From positions 1 to 31,858 of the forward strand of contig CAVJLG010000008.1 of the NCBI GenBank assembly GCA_963650135.1: DNA of 31,858 bases, read 5' to 3'. The stretch is from HGM13006 sp963650135. GTDB taxonomy: Bacteria; Bacillota; Clostridia; Oscillospirales; Oscillospiraceae. Made by a program: the position numbers and the translations under genes. The notes under the pieces were generated by a model. It saw nothing but the letters and a program-made list of their open reading frames with translations, was not told where the DNA came from and ran no database searches. Of this stretch, positions 23,868 through 31,858 are shown piece after piece; position 1 is the stretch's first letter, and each line of letters starts with the position of its first letter.

Positions 23868-25655
23868 TTAGAGCTCATCCAGCAGTCCCTCCAACTGATC
23901 CAACGTCTCGTTAAATACCTTCAGCGCCCGCTGAACCACCTCGGGGCCGGTCAGGTCAACCCCGGCAATTTTCAGCTCTTCCAGGGGATAATCGCTGCCG
24001 CCGGTGGTGAGGAACTTCAGGTAGCCAGAGGGATCCCCCGTCTCATAAATGCCGTCGGCAATGGCAACCGCAGAGCAGAAACCGGTGGCATACTGGTAGA
24101 CATAATATGCAGAATAGAAATGGGGAATCCGCGCCCACTCGGCATCCTGGAGGGGATCTACGGTCACGCCCTTGTAGTACAGCTCGTTAAGCTCATGATA
24201 GCGCTGGCTGAGCACCTGTGCAGTCAGAGGCTCGCCCTTCCGATACAGGTCGTGGGCATCCCGCTCGAACTCTGCAAACAGGGTCTGACGGAACACGGTG
24301 GTCCGGAAGCTCTCCAGCAGATGGTTCAGAATATAGGCCCGGCGCTTCTTGTCGGTTTCGGTTTTCAGGAGATACTTGGTCAAAAGCACCTCGTTGACCG
24401 TAGACGCAACCTCTGCCACCAGCAGCCGATAGTCGTGGTTGGCAAAGCGGTTGTACTTAGAGGAGAAATAGGAATGCATGGCATGACCCAGCTCATGGGC
24501 CATAGTAAAGGCGTCGTCCAGGGCGCCGGTATAGTTCAGCAGTACAAAGGGATGCACCCCATAGACGCCGCAGGAGAACGCGCCGGTGGTCTTGCCCTTG
24601 TTCTCATAGACGTCCATCCACTGCTCCCGATAGGCCTTATCCAGCAGCCCGGCATATTCCTCCCCCAGGGGAGCAAGCGCCTTCTTTACCAGGTCCTTGC
24701 ACTCGTCCAGGCCGATCTCATAGGTCACGTCCTCTACCATGGGGCAGTAGAGATCATACATATGCAGTTCAGGCAGGCCCAGCGCCTTTTTCCGCAGCTG
24801 GAGATAGCGCTCCATAATGGGCAGGCCCTGATGAATGGCCGCCACCAGGGAATCATACACCGAAACCGGCACATTATTGGCTGCCAGGCTCTTCTCCAGG
24901 GAGCTGTCATAGCCCCGTACCTGGGAGAAATACTCGTCCAGCTTCACCTGGCCGCCATAGAGAGCCGCGAAGGTGTTGATATACCGCTGGAACTCGCCAT
25001 GATACGTCTCAAAGGCCTCTTTGCGCACCTGCTGATTTCGGCTGTCCCGATACAGGCCATAGGTGCCGTGGGTCAGGGCGGCAGGCTTGCCGTCTTCGCC
25101 GGTGATATCCGGGAAGCTCATGTCCACGCTCTCCAGCATGGTAAAGGCGTCGTCCGGTGCCCCTGCGGCATCCGACAGCTGAGCCAGCATCTTCTCCTGG
25201 GCAGCAGGCAGGCTATGGGGCCGCTGCCGATCGGTATCCTCCAAAATGTGGCGGTATTCCTTCAGCTCCGGCAGCTGAATCCAGGTGTCCAGCGTCTCCT
25301 TGGGAACGGAGAGAATCTCCGGGTCCACAAAGCTGATGGCCGTGGACAGGCTGACATACAGGCTCATGGCCCGGCCCTCAAACCGCTGCGCCTCCGGGTC
25401 GCCATTGTCGCCGGACTTCATGAGGCTGGCATAGAGATACACCAGCTCTACCTGCTCGGTGGCGGCATAAATCTGATCTAGGCCCGCCTTCAGGCTCTGA
25501 GCCGACTGCTTGAGGGTTCCCTCCAATGCGCCCAATTCCTCCACTGCCTGCTTTGCCTTGTTATAGGCCTTTTCCCATGCCTCAGGGGTTTCAAATATAT
25601 CGCTGAGCTTCCACTGGAAACGGGGGTCCATCTCTCTCCGATTTTTCAGCGCCAA
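23868..25655 (-). CDS. pepF: oligoendopeptidase F (M3 family)
   Basis: A 595-residue zinc oligopeptidase. The HExxH motif MAHELGHAMHSYFS is at about residue 385, with the third zinc ligand Glu in RLLVAEVASTVNE about 25 residues later; the conserved C-terminal SAYYVYQYATGFCSA is present. PepF cleaves short peptides (about 7-17 residues) in the cytosol and in some species affects sporulation or signalling peptides. Full length. I keep the TTG start at 25655 because AAAGGA lies ten bases upstream and the family N-terminus extends about 14 residues before WKLSDIF; the alternative ATG at 25631 has a poorly spaced site. It precedes the M18 gene. Confidence 0.95.
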   Translation of the reverse strand: MALKNRREMDPRFQWKLSDIFETPEAWEKAYNKAKQAVEELGALEGTLKQSAQSLKAGLDQIYAATEQVELVYLYASLMKSGDNGDPEAQRFEGRAMSLYVSLSTAISFVDPEILSVPKETLDTWIQLPELKEYRHILEDTDRQRPHSLPAAQEKMLAQLSDAAGAPDDAFTMLESVDMSFPDITGEDGKPAALTHGTYGLYRDSRNQQVRKEAFETYHGEFQRYINTFAALYGGQVKLDEYFSQVRGYDSSLEKSLAANNVPVSVYDSLVAAIHQGLPIMERYLQLRKKALGLPELHMYDLYCPMVEDVTYEIGLDECKDLVKKALAPLGEEYAGLLDKAYREQWMDVYENKGKTTGAFSCGVYGVHPFVLLNYTGALDDAFTMAHELGHAMHSYFSSKYNRFANHDYRLLVAEVASTVNEVLLTKYLLKTETDKKRRAYILNHLLESFRTTVFRQTLFAEFERDAHDLYRKGEPLTAQVLSQRYHELNELYYKGVTVDPLQDAEWARIPHFYSAYYVYQYATGFCSAVAIADGIYETGDPSGYLKFLTTGGSDYPLEELKIAGVDLTGPEVVQRALKVFNETLDQLEGLLDEL

Positions 25656-25766
25656 GTGCTACACGTCCTTTCGATCATTTTGCGGCATGTGATATCCATC
25701 AGCATGTCCAGCATCAGGGATTTTATTCCACCGCCGACATGGCATTGCTTCGCTGCCGCAGGAATT

Positions 25767-25795
25767 ATTGTAGCACGTTTTCTTTGTTTCCTCAA
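25767..25795 (-). promoter_or_regulatory. promoter of pepF-apeB
   Basis: Minus strand: TTGAGG (25795-25790), 17-bp spacer, TACAAT (25772-25767) with TGC before it (extended -10). About 105 bases of leader separate it from the TTG start of pepF. Confidence 0.75.
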
Positions 25796-25948
25796 CCATT
25801 TCCAGTGGCTCTGGCAGAAACCCTTCCGCCATTTTCCACACTCCTTCGGGAATGTTTTACCCAATCTAAAGGTTTTGTTCACAATCTGTTCATATTTATT
25901 CGATACTATATCCACGCGCAGAGGAGCTGTGCAGAACGGAGCGATCAC

Positions 25949-26971
25949 TTGAAACTGATTACTTTTGCGGTGCCCTGTTATAACAGCGCCGCCTATATGG
26001 AAAAATGTGTGGACTCTCTGCTTACCGGCGGCGAGGACATTGAGATCATACTGGTGGACGACGGCTCCACCAAAGACGACACCCCCGCCATCTGTGACCG
26101 ATATGCCCAGCAGTATCCGGACATCGTTCGGGCCATTCATCAGCCCAACGGCGGCCATGGCGAGGGCGTAAACCAGGGGCTGCGGCATGCCACCGGCCTC
26201 TATTATAAGGTGGTAGATTCCGACGACTGGCTGGACCCCGACGCCCTGCAAAAGGTCCTGCGCCAGCTGCGGATTCAATCGCTGGAAACGCCTCTGGACA
26301 TGATGCTGTGCAACTATGTCTATGAGCATGTGGCCGACAACACCTCTCACACCATCGACTATCACAACGTCTTTCCCCAGGACCAGGTGTTCTCCTGGGC
26401 GGATTGCGGTCATTTTCACCCCAGCCAGTATATTCTGATGCATTCGGTGATCTATCGGACGGAGCTTTTGCGGCAGTGCAATTTGACCCTGCCAAAGCAC
26501 ACCTTTTATGTGGATAACATCTTTGTCTACTATCCCCTGCCCCAGGTAAAGCGGATGTATTATATGGATTTGGACCTTTACCGCTATTTCATTGGTCGGG
26601 AGGACCAGTCCGTCAACGAGAAGGTCATGGTGCAGCGGGTAGACCAGCAGATTCTGGTGACCCGGCTGATGTTTGGCTATTACAACCTGGAGGACCTCCG
26701 GAAAATGGAGCCCAAGCTGGCCCGGTATATGTTCCGGTATCTTTCCATGATGCTGTCCATCTGCTCTACGCTTCTGAATCTCGACGGCTCGCCGGAGGCA
26801 CTGAAAAAGAAAGAAGAGCTCTGGCAGGAGCTGCTGGGCGAGCATCCGGAGCTGTATCGCAAGCTCAAGCTGTTTTCCCTGGCCGCCCTGAGTAACTTGC
26901 CCGGTTCTGCCGGACGCAAGGTAGAGGTGGGCGCTTATCGGCTGGCCCATAAAATCTTTAAATTCAACTAA
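25949..26971 (+). CDS. family 2 glycosyltransferase
   Basis: A 340-residue GT-A fold transferase. The N-terminal strand TFAVPCYN (5-12), the nucleotide-sugar motif ILVDDGST (34-41) and the metal-binding DSDDW (90-94) are textbook GT2. After the catalytic domain the segment YVDNIFVYYPLPQVKRMYYMDLDLYRY is the acceptor-side signature common in polysaccharide-type members. No membrane segment. Start is TTG at 25949, with GGAG seven bases upstream and an exact family N-terminus; a longer frame from 25739 is open but runs through the pepF promoter region and does not resemble the family. Sugar and acceptor are unknown; it stands alone between pepF and gatB. I found no clear promoter in front of it. 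Confidence 0.9.
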   Translation: MKLITFAVPCYNSAAYMEKCVDSLLTGGEDIEIILVDDGSTKDDTPAICDRYAQQYPDIVRAIHQPNGGHGEGVNQGLRHATGLYYKVVDSDDWLDPDALQKVLRQLRIQSLETPLDMMLCNYVYEHVADNTSHTIDYHNVFPQDQVFSWADCGHFHPSQYILMHSVIYRTELLRQCNLTLPKHTFYVDNIFVYYPLPQVKRMYYMDLDLYRYFIGREDQSVNEKVMVQRVDQQILVTRLMFGYYNLEDLRKMEPKLARYMFRYLSMMLSICSTLLNLDGSPEALKKKEELWQELLGEHPELYRKLKLFSLAALSNLPGSAGRKVEVGAYRLAHKIFKFN

Positions 26972-26986
26972 TGTAGATAAAGCAAG

Positions 26987-27021
26987 AGCGCTGCAACGAA
27001 AATTGCAGCGCTCCATTTTTA
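26987..27021. terminator. terminator between the glycosyltransferase and gatB
   Basis: Perfect 11-bp stem GAGCGCTGCAA (26987-26997) and TTGCAGCGCTC (27004-27014), 6-base loop, then CATTTTT on the plus strand. On the minus strand the tail is TTGCTTT, weaker, but it may still end the gat operon. Confidence 0.88.
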
Positions 27022-27030
27022 TATCTTCGA

Positions 27031-28455
27031 TTACAACTGCTCCAGCAGCTCGCTGAGCACCTGACCGATCACCTGGGGATTTCCTTTTCCCTGGGTCTTT
27101 TTCATCATCTGGCCCACCAGGGCATGGAAGGCGTTGGTGTTGCCGCCCTTGTAGTCCTGGACTGCCTTCTGGCTCTGACGCAGGACCTCCTCGGCCATGG
27201 GCCGGAGCACCTGGGGATCGCTGATCTGCTGGAGCCCCTGGGCCTCGATGATCGCCATGGGATCGCCGTCCTCCCGGAACAGCTGGGCGATGACCTTTTT
27301 GCAGGTACCGCCGTTGATTTTGCCCTGACCCAGCAGGTTTGCCAGCACCGCAATGTGCTCGGGTGCAACGGGTACCGCCTGCTCCTCGGGGCAAAGCCGG
27401 GCCACCTCGCCGGATACCAGATTGGCAGCCAGCAGCGGGTATTCCGTCTCCCCTGCTACGGTTTCAAAGTAGTCGGCAATGTCCTTCCGGGTCACCAGGG
27501 TTTCAGCGGCCAGCGAGGACAGGCCATATTTCTCCTGATAGCTTGCCTTCCGCTGATCCGGCAGCACCGGGATGGACTTTCGAATTTCCTCCAGGAACTC
27601 CGGGCTGACCACAATGGGCACCAGGTCCGGGTCGGGGAAATAGCGGTAGTCGTCTGCATTCTCCTTGGAGCGCATGGACGAGGTCTTGCCGGTGTTCATA
27701 TCAAAGCGCCGGGTCTCCTGAATCACCTCGCCGCCTTCCTCCAGCACACTGACCTGACGAGCATATTCATACTCGATGGCCTTGACCACGTTCTGGAAGC
27801 TGTTGAGGTTCTTCATCTCCGTCCGGGTGCCCAGCTTATCGCTGCCCTTCTTGCGGATGGACAGGTTCACGTCGCACCGGAGGGAGCCCTCGTTCATCTT
27901 GCAGTCGGAAACGCCGGTGTAGAGGATGATGGCACGGAGCTTCTGGAGGTATGCCTTTGCCTCCTCGGCAGAGCGCATATCCGGCTCGGACACGATCTCA
28001 ATCAGGGGTACGCCGCAGCGGTTGCAGTCGATGAAGGTCCCCTTGCCCTCCTGGTGCACCAGCTTGCCTGCGTCCTCTTCAATGTGGATTCTGGTAATGC
28101 CGATGCGCTTTTTGCCGCTTTCCGTCTCAATGTCCAGATGGCCCTCGCTGCACAGCGGAAGATCATACTGGGAGATCTGATAAGCCTTGGGCAGGTCGGG
28201 ATAGAAATAGTTCTTCCGGTCCTGCTTGGAATAAGTGGCAATTTTGCAGCCGGTGGCAAGTCCGGCCTTCACCGCATACTCCACCACCTTACCGTTCAGC
28301 ACCGGCAGCGAACCGGGCATACCGGTGCAGACAGGGCAGCACTGGGTATTGGGTGCCGCACCGAACTTGGTGGAGCAGCCGCAGAAAATCTTTGTGGCAG
28401 TTTTCAGCTCTACATGGACCTCCAGTCCAATGACCATCTCATAATTTGCAATCAT
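27031..28455 (-). CDS. gatB: Asp-tRNA(Asn)/Glu-tRNA(Gln) amidotransferase subunit B
   Basis: A 474-residue GatB, the subunit that binds the misacylated tRNA and activates its side chain with ATP. The N-terminal cradle starts MVIGLEVHVEL (about 7-17); the zinc/metal region FCGCSTKFG with CCPVCTGMPG follows; GIEDDAG-like HIEEDAGK and DCNRCGVPLIEIVSEPD are present, and the C-terminal YqeY-like tail begins about residue 400. Usual length. GGAGGT lies eight bases before the ATG. Its start overlaps the gatA stop by 4 bp (ATGA). Confidence 0.97.
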   Translation of the reverse strand: MIANYEMVIGLEVHVELKTATKIFCGCSTKFGAAPNTQCCPVCTGMPGSLPVLNGKVVEYAVKAGLATGCKIATYSKQDRKNYFYPDLPKAYQISQYDLPLCSEGHLDIETESGKKRIGITRIHIEEDAGKLVHQEGKGTFIDCNRCGVPLIEIVSEPDMRSAEEAKAYLQKLRAIILYTGVSDCKMNEGSLRCDVNLSIRKKGSDKLGTRTEMKNLNSFQNVVKAIEYEYARQVSVLEEGGEVIQETRRFDMNTGKTSSMRSKENADDYRYFPDPDLVPIVVSPEFLEEIRKSIPVLPDQRKASYQEKYGLSSLAAETLVTRKDIADYFETVAGETEYPLLAANLVSGEVARLCPEEQAVPVAPEHIAVLANLLGQGKINGGTCKKVIAQLFREDGDPMAIIEAQGLQQISDPQVLRPMAEEVLRQSQKAVQDYKGGNTNAFHALVGQMMKKTQGKGNPQVIGQVLSELLEQL

Positions 28456-29897
28456 GCCTCACTACCTCCATCCTGCTCAAAGGCAAAGCCCGCCCGATAC
28501 AGCGTGGGCTCCGAGAAGGGCTTTCCGATCAGCTGCATGCCAATGGGCAGCCCGCCGCTGTCCTTGCCGCAGGGCATCGACAGGGCCGGAAGTCCCGCAA
28601 TATTCACAGGCACCGTATAAACGTCGCCCAGATACATCTCCAGGGGATCCTTGGTTTTCTCGCCGATCTTGTAAGCCGTGGTGGGAGCCACCGGCGCAAG
28701 GATCGCATCATAGCCTTCAAACACCCGGTCAAACGCGCCCTTGAGCAGCGTCCGAACCTGGAGCGCTTTCTTATAATACGCATCATAATAGCCCGCCGAC
28801 AGCACAAAGGAGCCCAGCATAATCCGCCGCTTGACCTCGGCGCCAAAGCCCTGGGTCCGGGTTTCCTTGTAAAGATCGTGGATTTCCTTGACATTCTCTG
28901 CCCGGAAGCCATATTTCACGCCGTCAAACCGTGCCAGGTTCGAAGAAGCCTCCGCGGAAGAGATGACATAATAAGCAGGCAGCGCATATTCCAGCTCCCG
29001 AATGCTCACCTCGTCCACCTGTGCGCCCAATGTCTCCAGCCGATGGGCCGATGCGCGGATGGCCGCCGCAATTTCAGGGTTCAGCGCATCGGAGAAATAC
29101 TCCTTGGGTAGGGCGAACCGCATACCCTTTACGCCGTCTGCAATGCCTGCAGTCAGCTTCAAATCGGAACCGGGCAGACTGGTGGAATCCCGGCTGTCCT
29201 GTCCGCAAACGGCCTCCAGCACCATGGCATTGTCATAAACGTCCTTGGTGAGCGGTCCAATCTGGTCCAGAGACGATGCAAAGGCAATCAGGCCATACCG
29301 GCTCACCAGGCCATAGGTGGGCTTCATGCCAACCACGCCGCAGAACGCAGCAGGCTGACGGATGGAACCGCCGGTATCAGAGCCCAGGGTGAAGGCCGCC
29401 TCCCCCGCTGCCACTGCCGCAGCAGAGCCGCCGGAGGAGCCGCCAGGAACACAGTCGAGGTTCCGGGGATTCCGGGTCACTTTATAGTAAGAATTCTCTG
29501 TGGAGGAGCCCATGGCGAACTCGTCCATGTTGAGCTTGCCCAGCATGACCGTCTGCTGACCGTTCAGCTTTTCCATCACCGCCGCATCATAAGGGGGCAC
29601 AAAATGCTCCAGCATTTTCGAAGCGCAGGTGGTGGTGGTTCCCTTGGTGCAGATATTGTCCTTAACGCCGCAGGGAATGCCCGCCAGTGCCGGGAGGGAT
29701 TCGCCCTTGGCCCGCTTTTCATCCACTGCTGCTGCCTGCTCCATGGCCAGCTCCCGGGTTACGGTCAGGTAAGCGCCCACGTCGCCATCCTTCTGTCCAA
29801 TGGCGGAAAAATATGCTTCCGCAGCATCCCGGGCCGAGAGTTCCTTCTGCTCCAGAGCCTGGGCCAGCTGCTTTACTGTCAATTCTGTGATGTTCAT
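28452..29897 (-). CDS. gatA: Asp-tRNA(Asn)/Glu-tRNA(Gln) amidotransferase subunit A
   Basis: A 481-residue amidase-signature glutaminase that releases ammonia from glutamine and channels it to GatB. The catalytic triad is visible at the family positions: Lys79 in GVKDNICTKG, the cis-Ser Ser154 region in GGSSGGSAAAV, and nucleophile Ser178 in LGSDTGGSIRQPAA. Full length. AAGGAGGG lies six bases before the ATG at 29897, and the gene starts 12 bases after the stop of the fused aspS-gatC. The operon order aspS-gatC, gatA, gatB places all amidotransferase subunits together. Confidence 0.97.
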   Translation of the reverse strand: MNITELTVKQLAQALEQKELSARDAAEAYFSAIGQKDGDVGAYLTVTRELAMEQAAAVDEKRAKGESLPALAGIPCGVKDNICTKGTTTTCASKMLEHFVPPYDAAVMEKLNGQQTVMLGKLNMDEFAMGSSTENSYYKVTRNPRNLDCVPGGSSGGSAAAVAAGEAAFTLGSDTGGSIRQPAAFCGVVGMKPTYGLVSRYGLIAFASSLDQIGPLTKDVYDNAMVLEAVCGQDSRDSTSLPGSDLKLTAGIADGVKGMRFALPKEYFSDALNPEIAAAIRASAHRLETLGAQVDEVSIRELEYALPAYYVISSAEASSNLARFDGVKYGFRAENVKEIHDLYKETRTQGFGAEVKRRIMLGSFVLSAGYYDAYYKKALQVRTLLKGAFDRVFEGYDAILAPVAPTTAYKIGEKTKDPLEMYLGDVYTVPVNIAGLPALSMPCGKDSGGLPIGMQLIGKPFSEPTLYRAGFAFEQDGGSEA

Positions 29898-29909
29898 GGT
29901 CGTCCCTCC

Positions 29910-31858
29910 TTACTCAACCACCTGGGGTACAAAGATATAGCCGTCCTGCTTGGCCGGTGCATTCTCCAGCAGCAGATCCCGGTCCACAGAGGGCCGGACG
30001 GTATCCTCCCGCCATACGTTCTGGAGCCCGCCGATATGCGCCATGGGCTCCACGCCCTCGGTGTCGATCTTCGCCAGCTGATCGGCAAAGGCAACCACCT
30101 CCAGCAGGTCCTTCCGGATGCTCTCCTGCTCACCGGCGGGGATTTTCAGCATAGAAAGGTCTGCCACATGCTGAATATCAATGCCGGACTGGGTGTCCTT
30201 CGCCGCCTTGGCACCGCGCATTACGCCGCTTTCGTCCCGGGCGCCAATGCCCAGAACCTCCAGCTGCTCCTCGTCTACGGTATTGGGCGCATCAGTCAGG
30301 GGGCAGGATGCATCCTTGAGCTTCGGGAACGCAATGACATCACGCAGCGAAGCGGCCTTGGTCAGCTGCATCACAAACCGGTCCAGGCCAAAGGCAAAGC
30401 CTGCATGGGGCGGCGTACCGTAGCGGAACGCATTGACCATAAAGCCGAACCGCTCGTCGATCTGCTCCTGAGAGAAGCCCAGGGCCTCAAACATCAGGTT
30501 CTGAACCTCCCGCTGGTGGATACGAACGGATCCACTGCCCAGCTCGATGCCGTTGAGCACCACGTCAAAGGCCTGAGCCCGCACCCGTCCGGGATCGCTC
30601 AGCAAATACTGCACATCCTCGGGATAGGGCATGGTAAAGGGATGGTGGGTAGAAACCCAGCGCTCTTCTTCCTCGGAGTATTCAAACTGGGGGAAGTCGG
30701 TGACAAACAGGATGTTCCACTCGTCCCGGCGGAGATTCAGGTGATCTGCCAGCTTCAGCCGCAGGCCGCCCAATACCTTCCGCACGGTGGAGAGCTTATC
30801 CGCAGAGAACAGGATAAAGTCGCCGGGGGCTGCATCCATCTCCGACAGCAGCGCGTCCATCTGCTCCTGGGTAAAATACTTGGTGAGAATGGAGTAGATC
30901 TCGCCGGTGGGACGCCAGGCAATCCATGCCATGCCCTTGGCCCCCAGGTGCAGTGCCTCGTCAGTGAGCATCTCGATCTCCGTCCGGGTAAAGTCCGCAT
31001 GACCGCGAACGTTAATGGCACGGACCACGCCGCCCTTTTTCAGCGCATTCTTGAATACGGAGAAACCGCAGTCCTTCACCGTCTCCGTCAGGTCTACAAT
31101 GGGCAGGTCAAAGCGCAGGTCGGGCTTATCGGAGCCGTACTTGTCCATGCACTCGGTCCAGGTGTGCCGGGGGAACGGGCCGGGGAATTCTACGCCCATG
31201 AGCTCCTTGAACATGTATTTGAACATGCTCTCCAGGTGCTGGAGCACATCCTCCTGCTCCACAAAGCTCATTTCCATATCCACCTGGGTGAACTCCGGCT
31301 GACGGTCCGCCCGCAGGTCCTCGTCCCGGAAGCACCGGGCCACCTGATAATACCGGTCAATACCGCCCACCATCAAAAGCTGCTTGAAAATCTGAGGGGA
31401 CTGGGGCAGCGCATAGAACTTTCCGTTGTGCACCCGGGAGGGCACCAGATAGTCTCTTGCGCCCTCGGGGGTAGATTTCGTCAGCATGGGGGTTTCCACC
31501 GACAGGAAGCCGTGGGCGTCCAGATAGTCCTCTGCACATTTCTGCACCCGATGGCGGAATTTCAGCCGCCCAATCATCTCCGGACGGCGCAGGTCCAGAT
31601 AGCGGTACTTGAGCCGCAGGGCCTCGTTGCTGGTGCCGTCCTCCACCGAGAAGGGCAGCGGGTCGGCCTCAGAGATCACCTCCAGCTGCTTGGCCCGAAG
31701 CTCTACGGTACCGGTTTCCAGCTTGGGGTTGACCGTCTCCGGGTCACGCTTCCGAACATAGCCATGGACTGCAATGACCGTCTCATTCTTCAGCCGGTCT
31801 GCCGCGGTAAATTCCTCCGCCGACAGCTCCCGGGCATCGAATACCACCTGCAAAATGC
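29910..31858 (-). CDS. aspS-gatC: aspartyl-tRNA synthetase fused to GatC (5' end outside the window)
   Basis: An open frame of at least 648 residues that runs off the right edge; the codon at the edge lies in the tRNA-binding OB fold (GILQVVFDARE in relatives is near residue 45-50), so only the first 45 or so residues are missing. It is a bacterial-type class II synthetase: motif 2 region CFRDEDLRADRQPEFTQ, the bacterial GAD insertion domain, and motif 3 GFAFGLDRFVM followed by SLRDVIAFPK. A normal AspRS ends near LTDAPNTVDEEQLEVLGI; here the frame continues through a linker of about 20 residues into a complete GatC of 90 residues. No stop or frameshift interrupts it. This joins Asp-tRNA synthesis to the transamidase physically. 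Confidence 0.93.
   Translation of the reverse strand, partial: ILQVVFDARELSAEEFTAADRLKNETVIAVHGYVRKRDPETVNPKLETGTVELRAKQLEVISEADPLPFSVEDGTSNEALRLKYRYLDLRRPEMIGRLKFRHRVQKCAEDYLDAHGFLSVETPMLTKSTPEGARDYLVPSRVHNGKFYALPQSPQIFKQLLMVGGIDRYYQVARCFRDEDLRADRQPEFTQVDMEMSFVEQEDVLQHLESMFKYMFKELMGVEFPGPFPRHTWTECMDKYGSDKPDLRFDLPIVDLTETVKDCGFSVFKNALKKGGVVRAINVRGHADFTRTEIEMLTDEALHLGAKGMAWIAWRPTGEIYSILTKYFTQEQMDALLSEMDAAPGDFILFSADKLSTVRKVLGGLRLKLADHLNLRRDEWNILFVTDFPQFEYSEEEERWVSTHHPFTMPYPEDVQYLLSDPGRVRAQAFDVVLNGIELGSGSVRIHQREVQNLMFEALGFSQEQIDERFGFMVNAFRYGTPPHAGFAFGLDRFVMQLTKAASLRDVIAFPKLKDASCPLTDAPNTVDEEQLEVLGIGARDESGVMRGAKAAKDTQSGIDIQHVADLSMLKIPAGEQESIRKDLLEVVAFADQLAKIDTEGVEPMAHIGGLQNVWREDTVRPSVDRDLLLENAPAKQDGYIFVPQVVE
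29913..30182 (-). other. gatC: GatC domain at the C-terminus of the aspartyl-tRNA synthetase
   Basis: The last 90 residues match free-standing GatC from end to end: IDIQHVADLSMLKIP at the start, the helix ending LAKIDTEGVEPMAH, then NVWREDTVRPS and the final NAPAKQDGYIFVPQVVE. Free GatC proteins are about 95-100 residues. The Met codons in the linker and at the start of this domain have no convincing ribosome binding site in front, so separate translation of GatC is not indicated. Confidence 0.93.

Noticed and set aside
23319..25481. A 720-codon open frame antisense to pepF and the M18 gene
   Set aside because: It covers two well-supported peptidase genes on the opposite strand and shows no family motif; other long antisense frames (over lepA, pgk-tpiA, paralogue 2, gatB) were rejected for the same reason.
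25739..25948. A 70-residue N-terminal extension of the glycosyltransferase
   Set aside because: The extension crosses the divergent pepF promoter, does not resemble the family, and the TTG at 25949 has a well-spaced GGAG and the exact GT2 N-terminus.

Overview
The window looks like ordinary chromosome from a GC-rich Clostridia member, most likely an anaerobic gut bacterium of the Oscillospirales/Ruminococcaceae type. The reasons are the Firmicutes-style GatCAB operon, the lepA-hemW pair, a thiolase plus acetoacetate-type CoA-transferase set, strong AGGAGG ribosome binding sites, several TTG/GTG starts, and two Fe-S/flavin enoate-reductase-like enzymes. I see no phage, transposon, tRNA, rRNA or CRISPR.

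Layout. 114-1078 (minus): a VanZ-like membrane protein overlapping a small P-loop NTPase/kinase. 1440-3497 (plus): a large Old-Yellow-Enzyme/dienoyl-CoA-reductase-type flavoprotein, facing hemW and lepA (3557-6580, minus) across a shared terminator. 6937-10765 (plus): trmL, pgk, tpiA, eno, apparently one transcript. A double hairpin separates these from a second flavoprotein of the same family (10871-13024, minus). That gene lies downstream of ctfB, ctfA and thl (13254-15990, minus), which interconvert acetyl-CoA, acetoacetyl-CoA and acetoacetate. 16294-22422 (plus): uvrB, a CapA-like membrane-anchored protein, uvrA. 22479-25655 (minus): pepF followed by an M18 aminopeptidase. 25949-26971 (plus): a family 2 glycosyltransferase. 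27031 to the right edge (minus): aspS-gatC (fused), gatA, gatB.

The most notable object is the last one. The aspartyl-tRNA synthetase reads without interruption into a complete GatC subunit, followed by gatA and gatB with a 12-bp gap and a 4-bp overlap. A synthetase that makes Asp-tRNA is thus covalently joined to the amidotransferase that could convert Asp-tRNA(Asn) to Asn-tRNA(Asn), a genetically hard-wired transamidosome. The second is the pair of flavoproteins: both carry a long collagen-like Gly/Pro insert at the same place in the flavin barrel, both have a shifted Fe-S cysteine motif, and both lack the usual Tyr-containing catalytic segment, so their substrates and chemistry may differ from the textbook family members.

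Promoters, terminators and start codons were read by eye. Functional names rest on recognised motifs and remembered family sequences, not on database searches.
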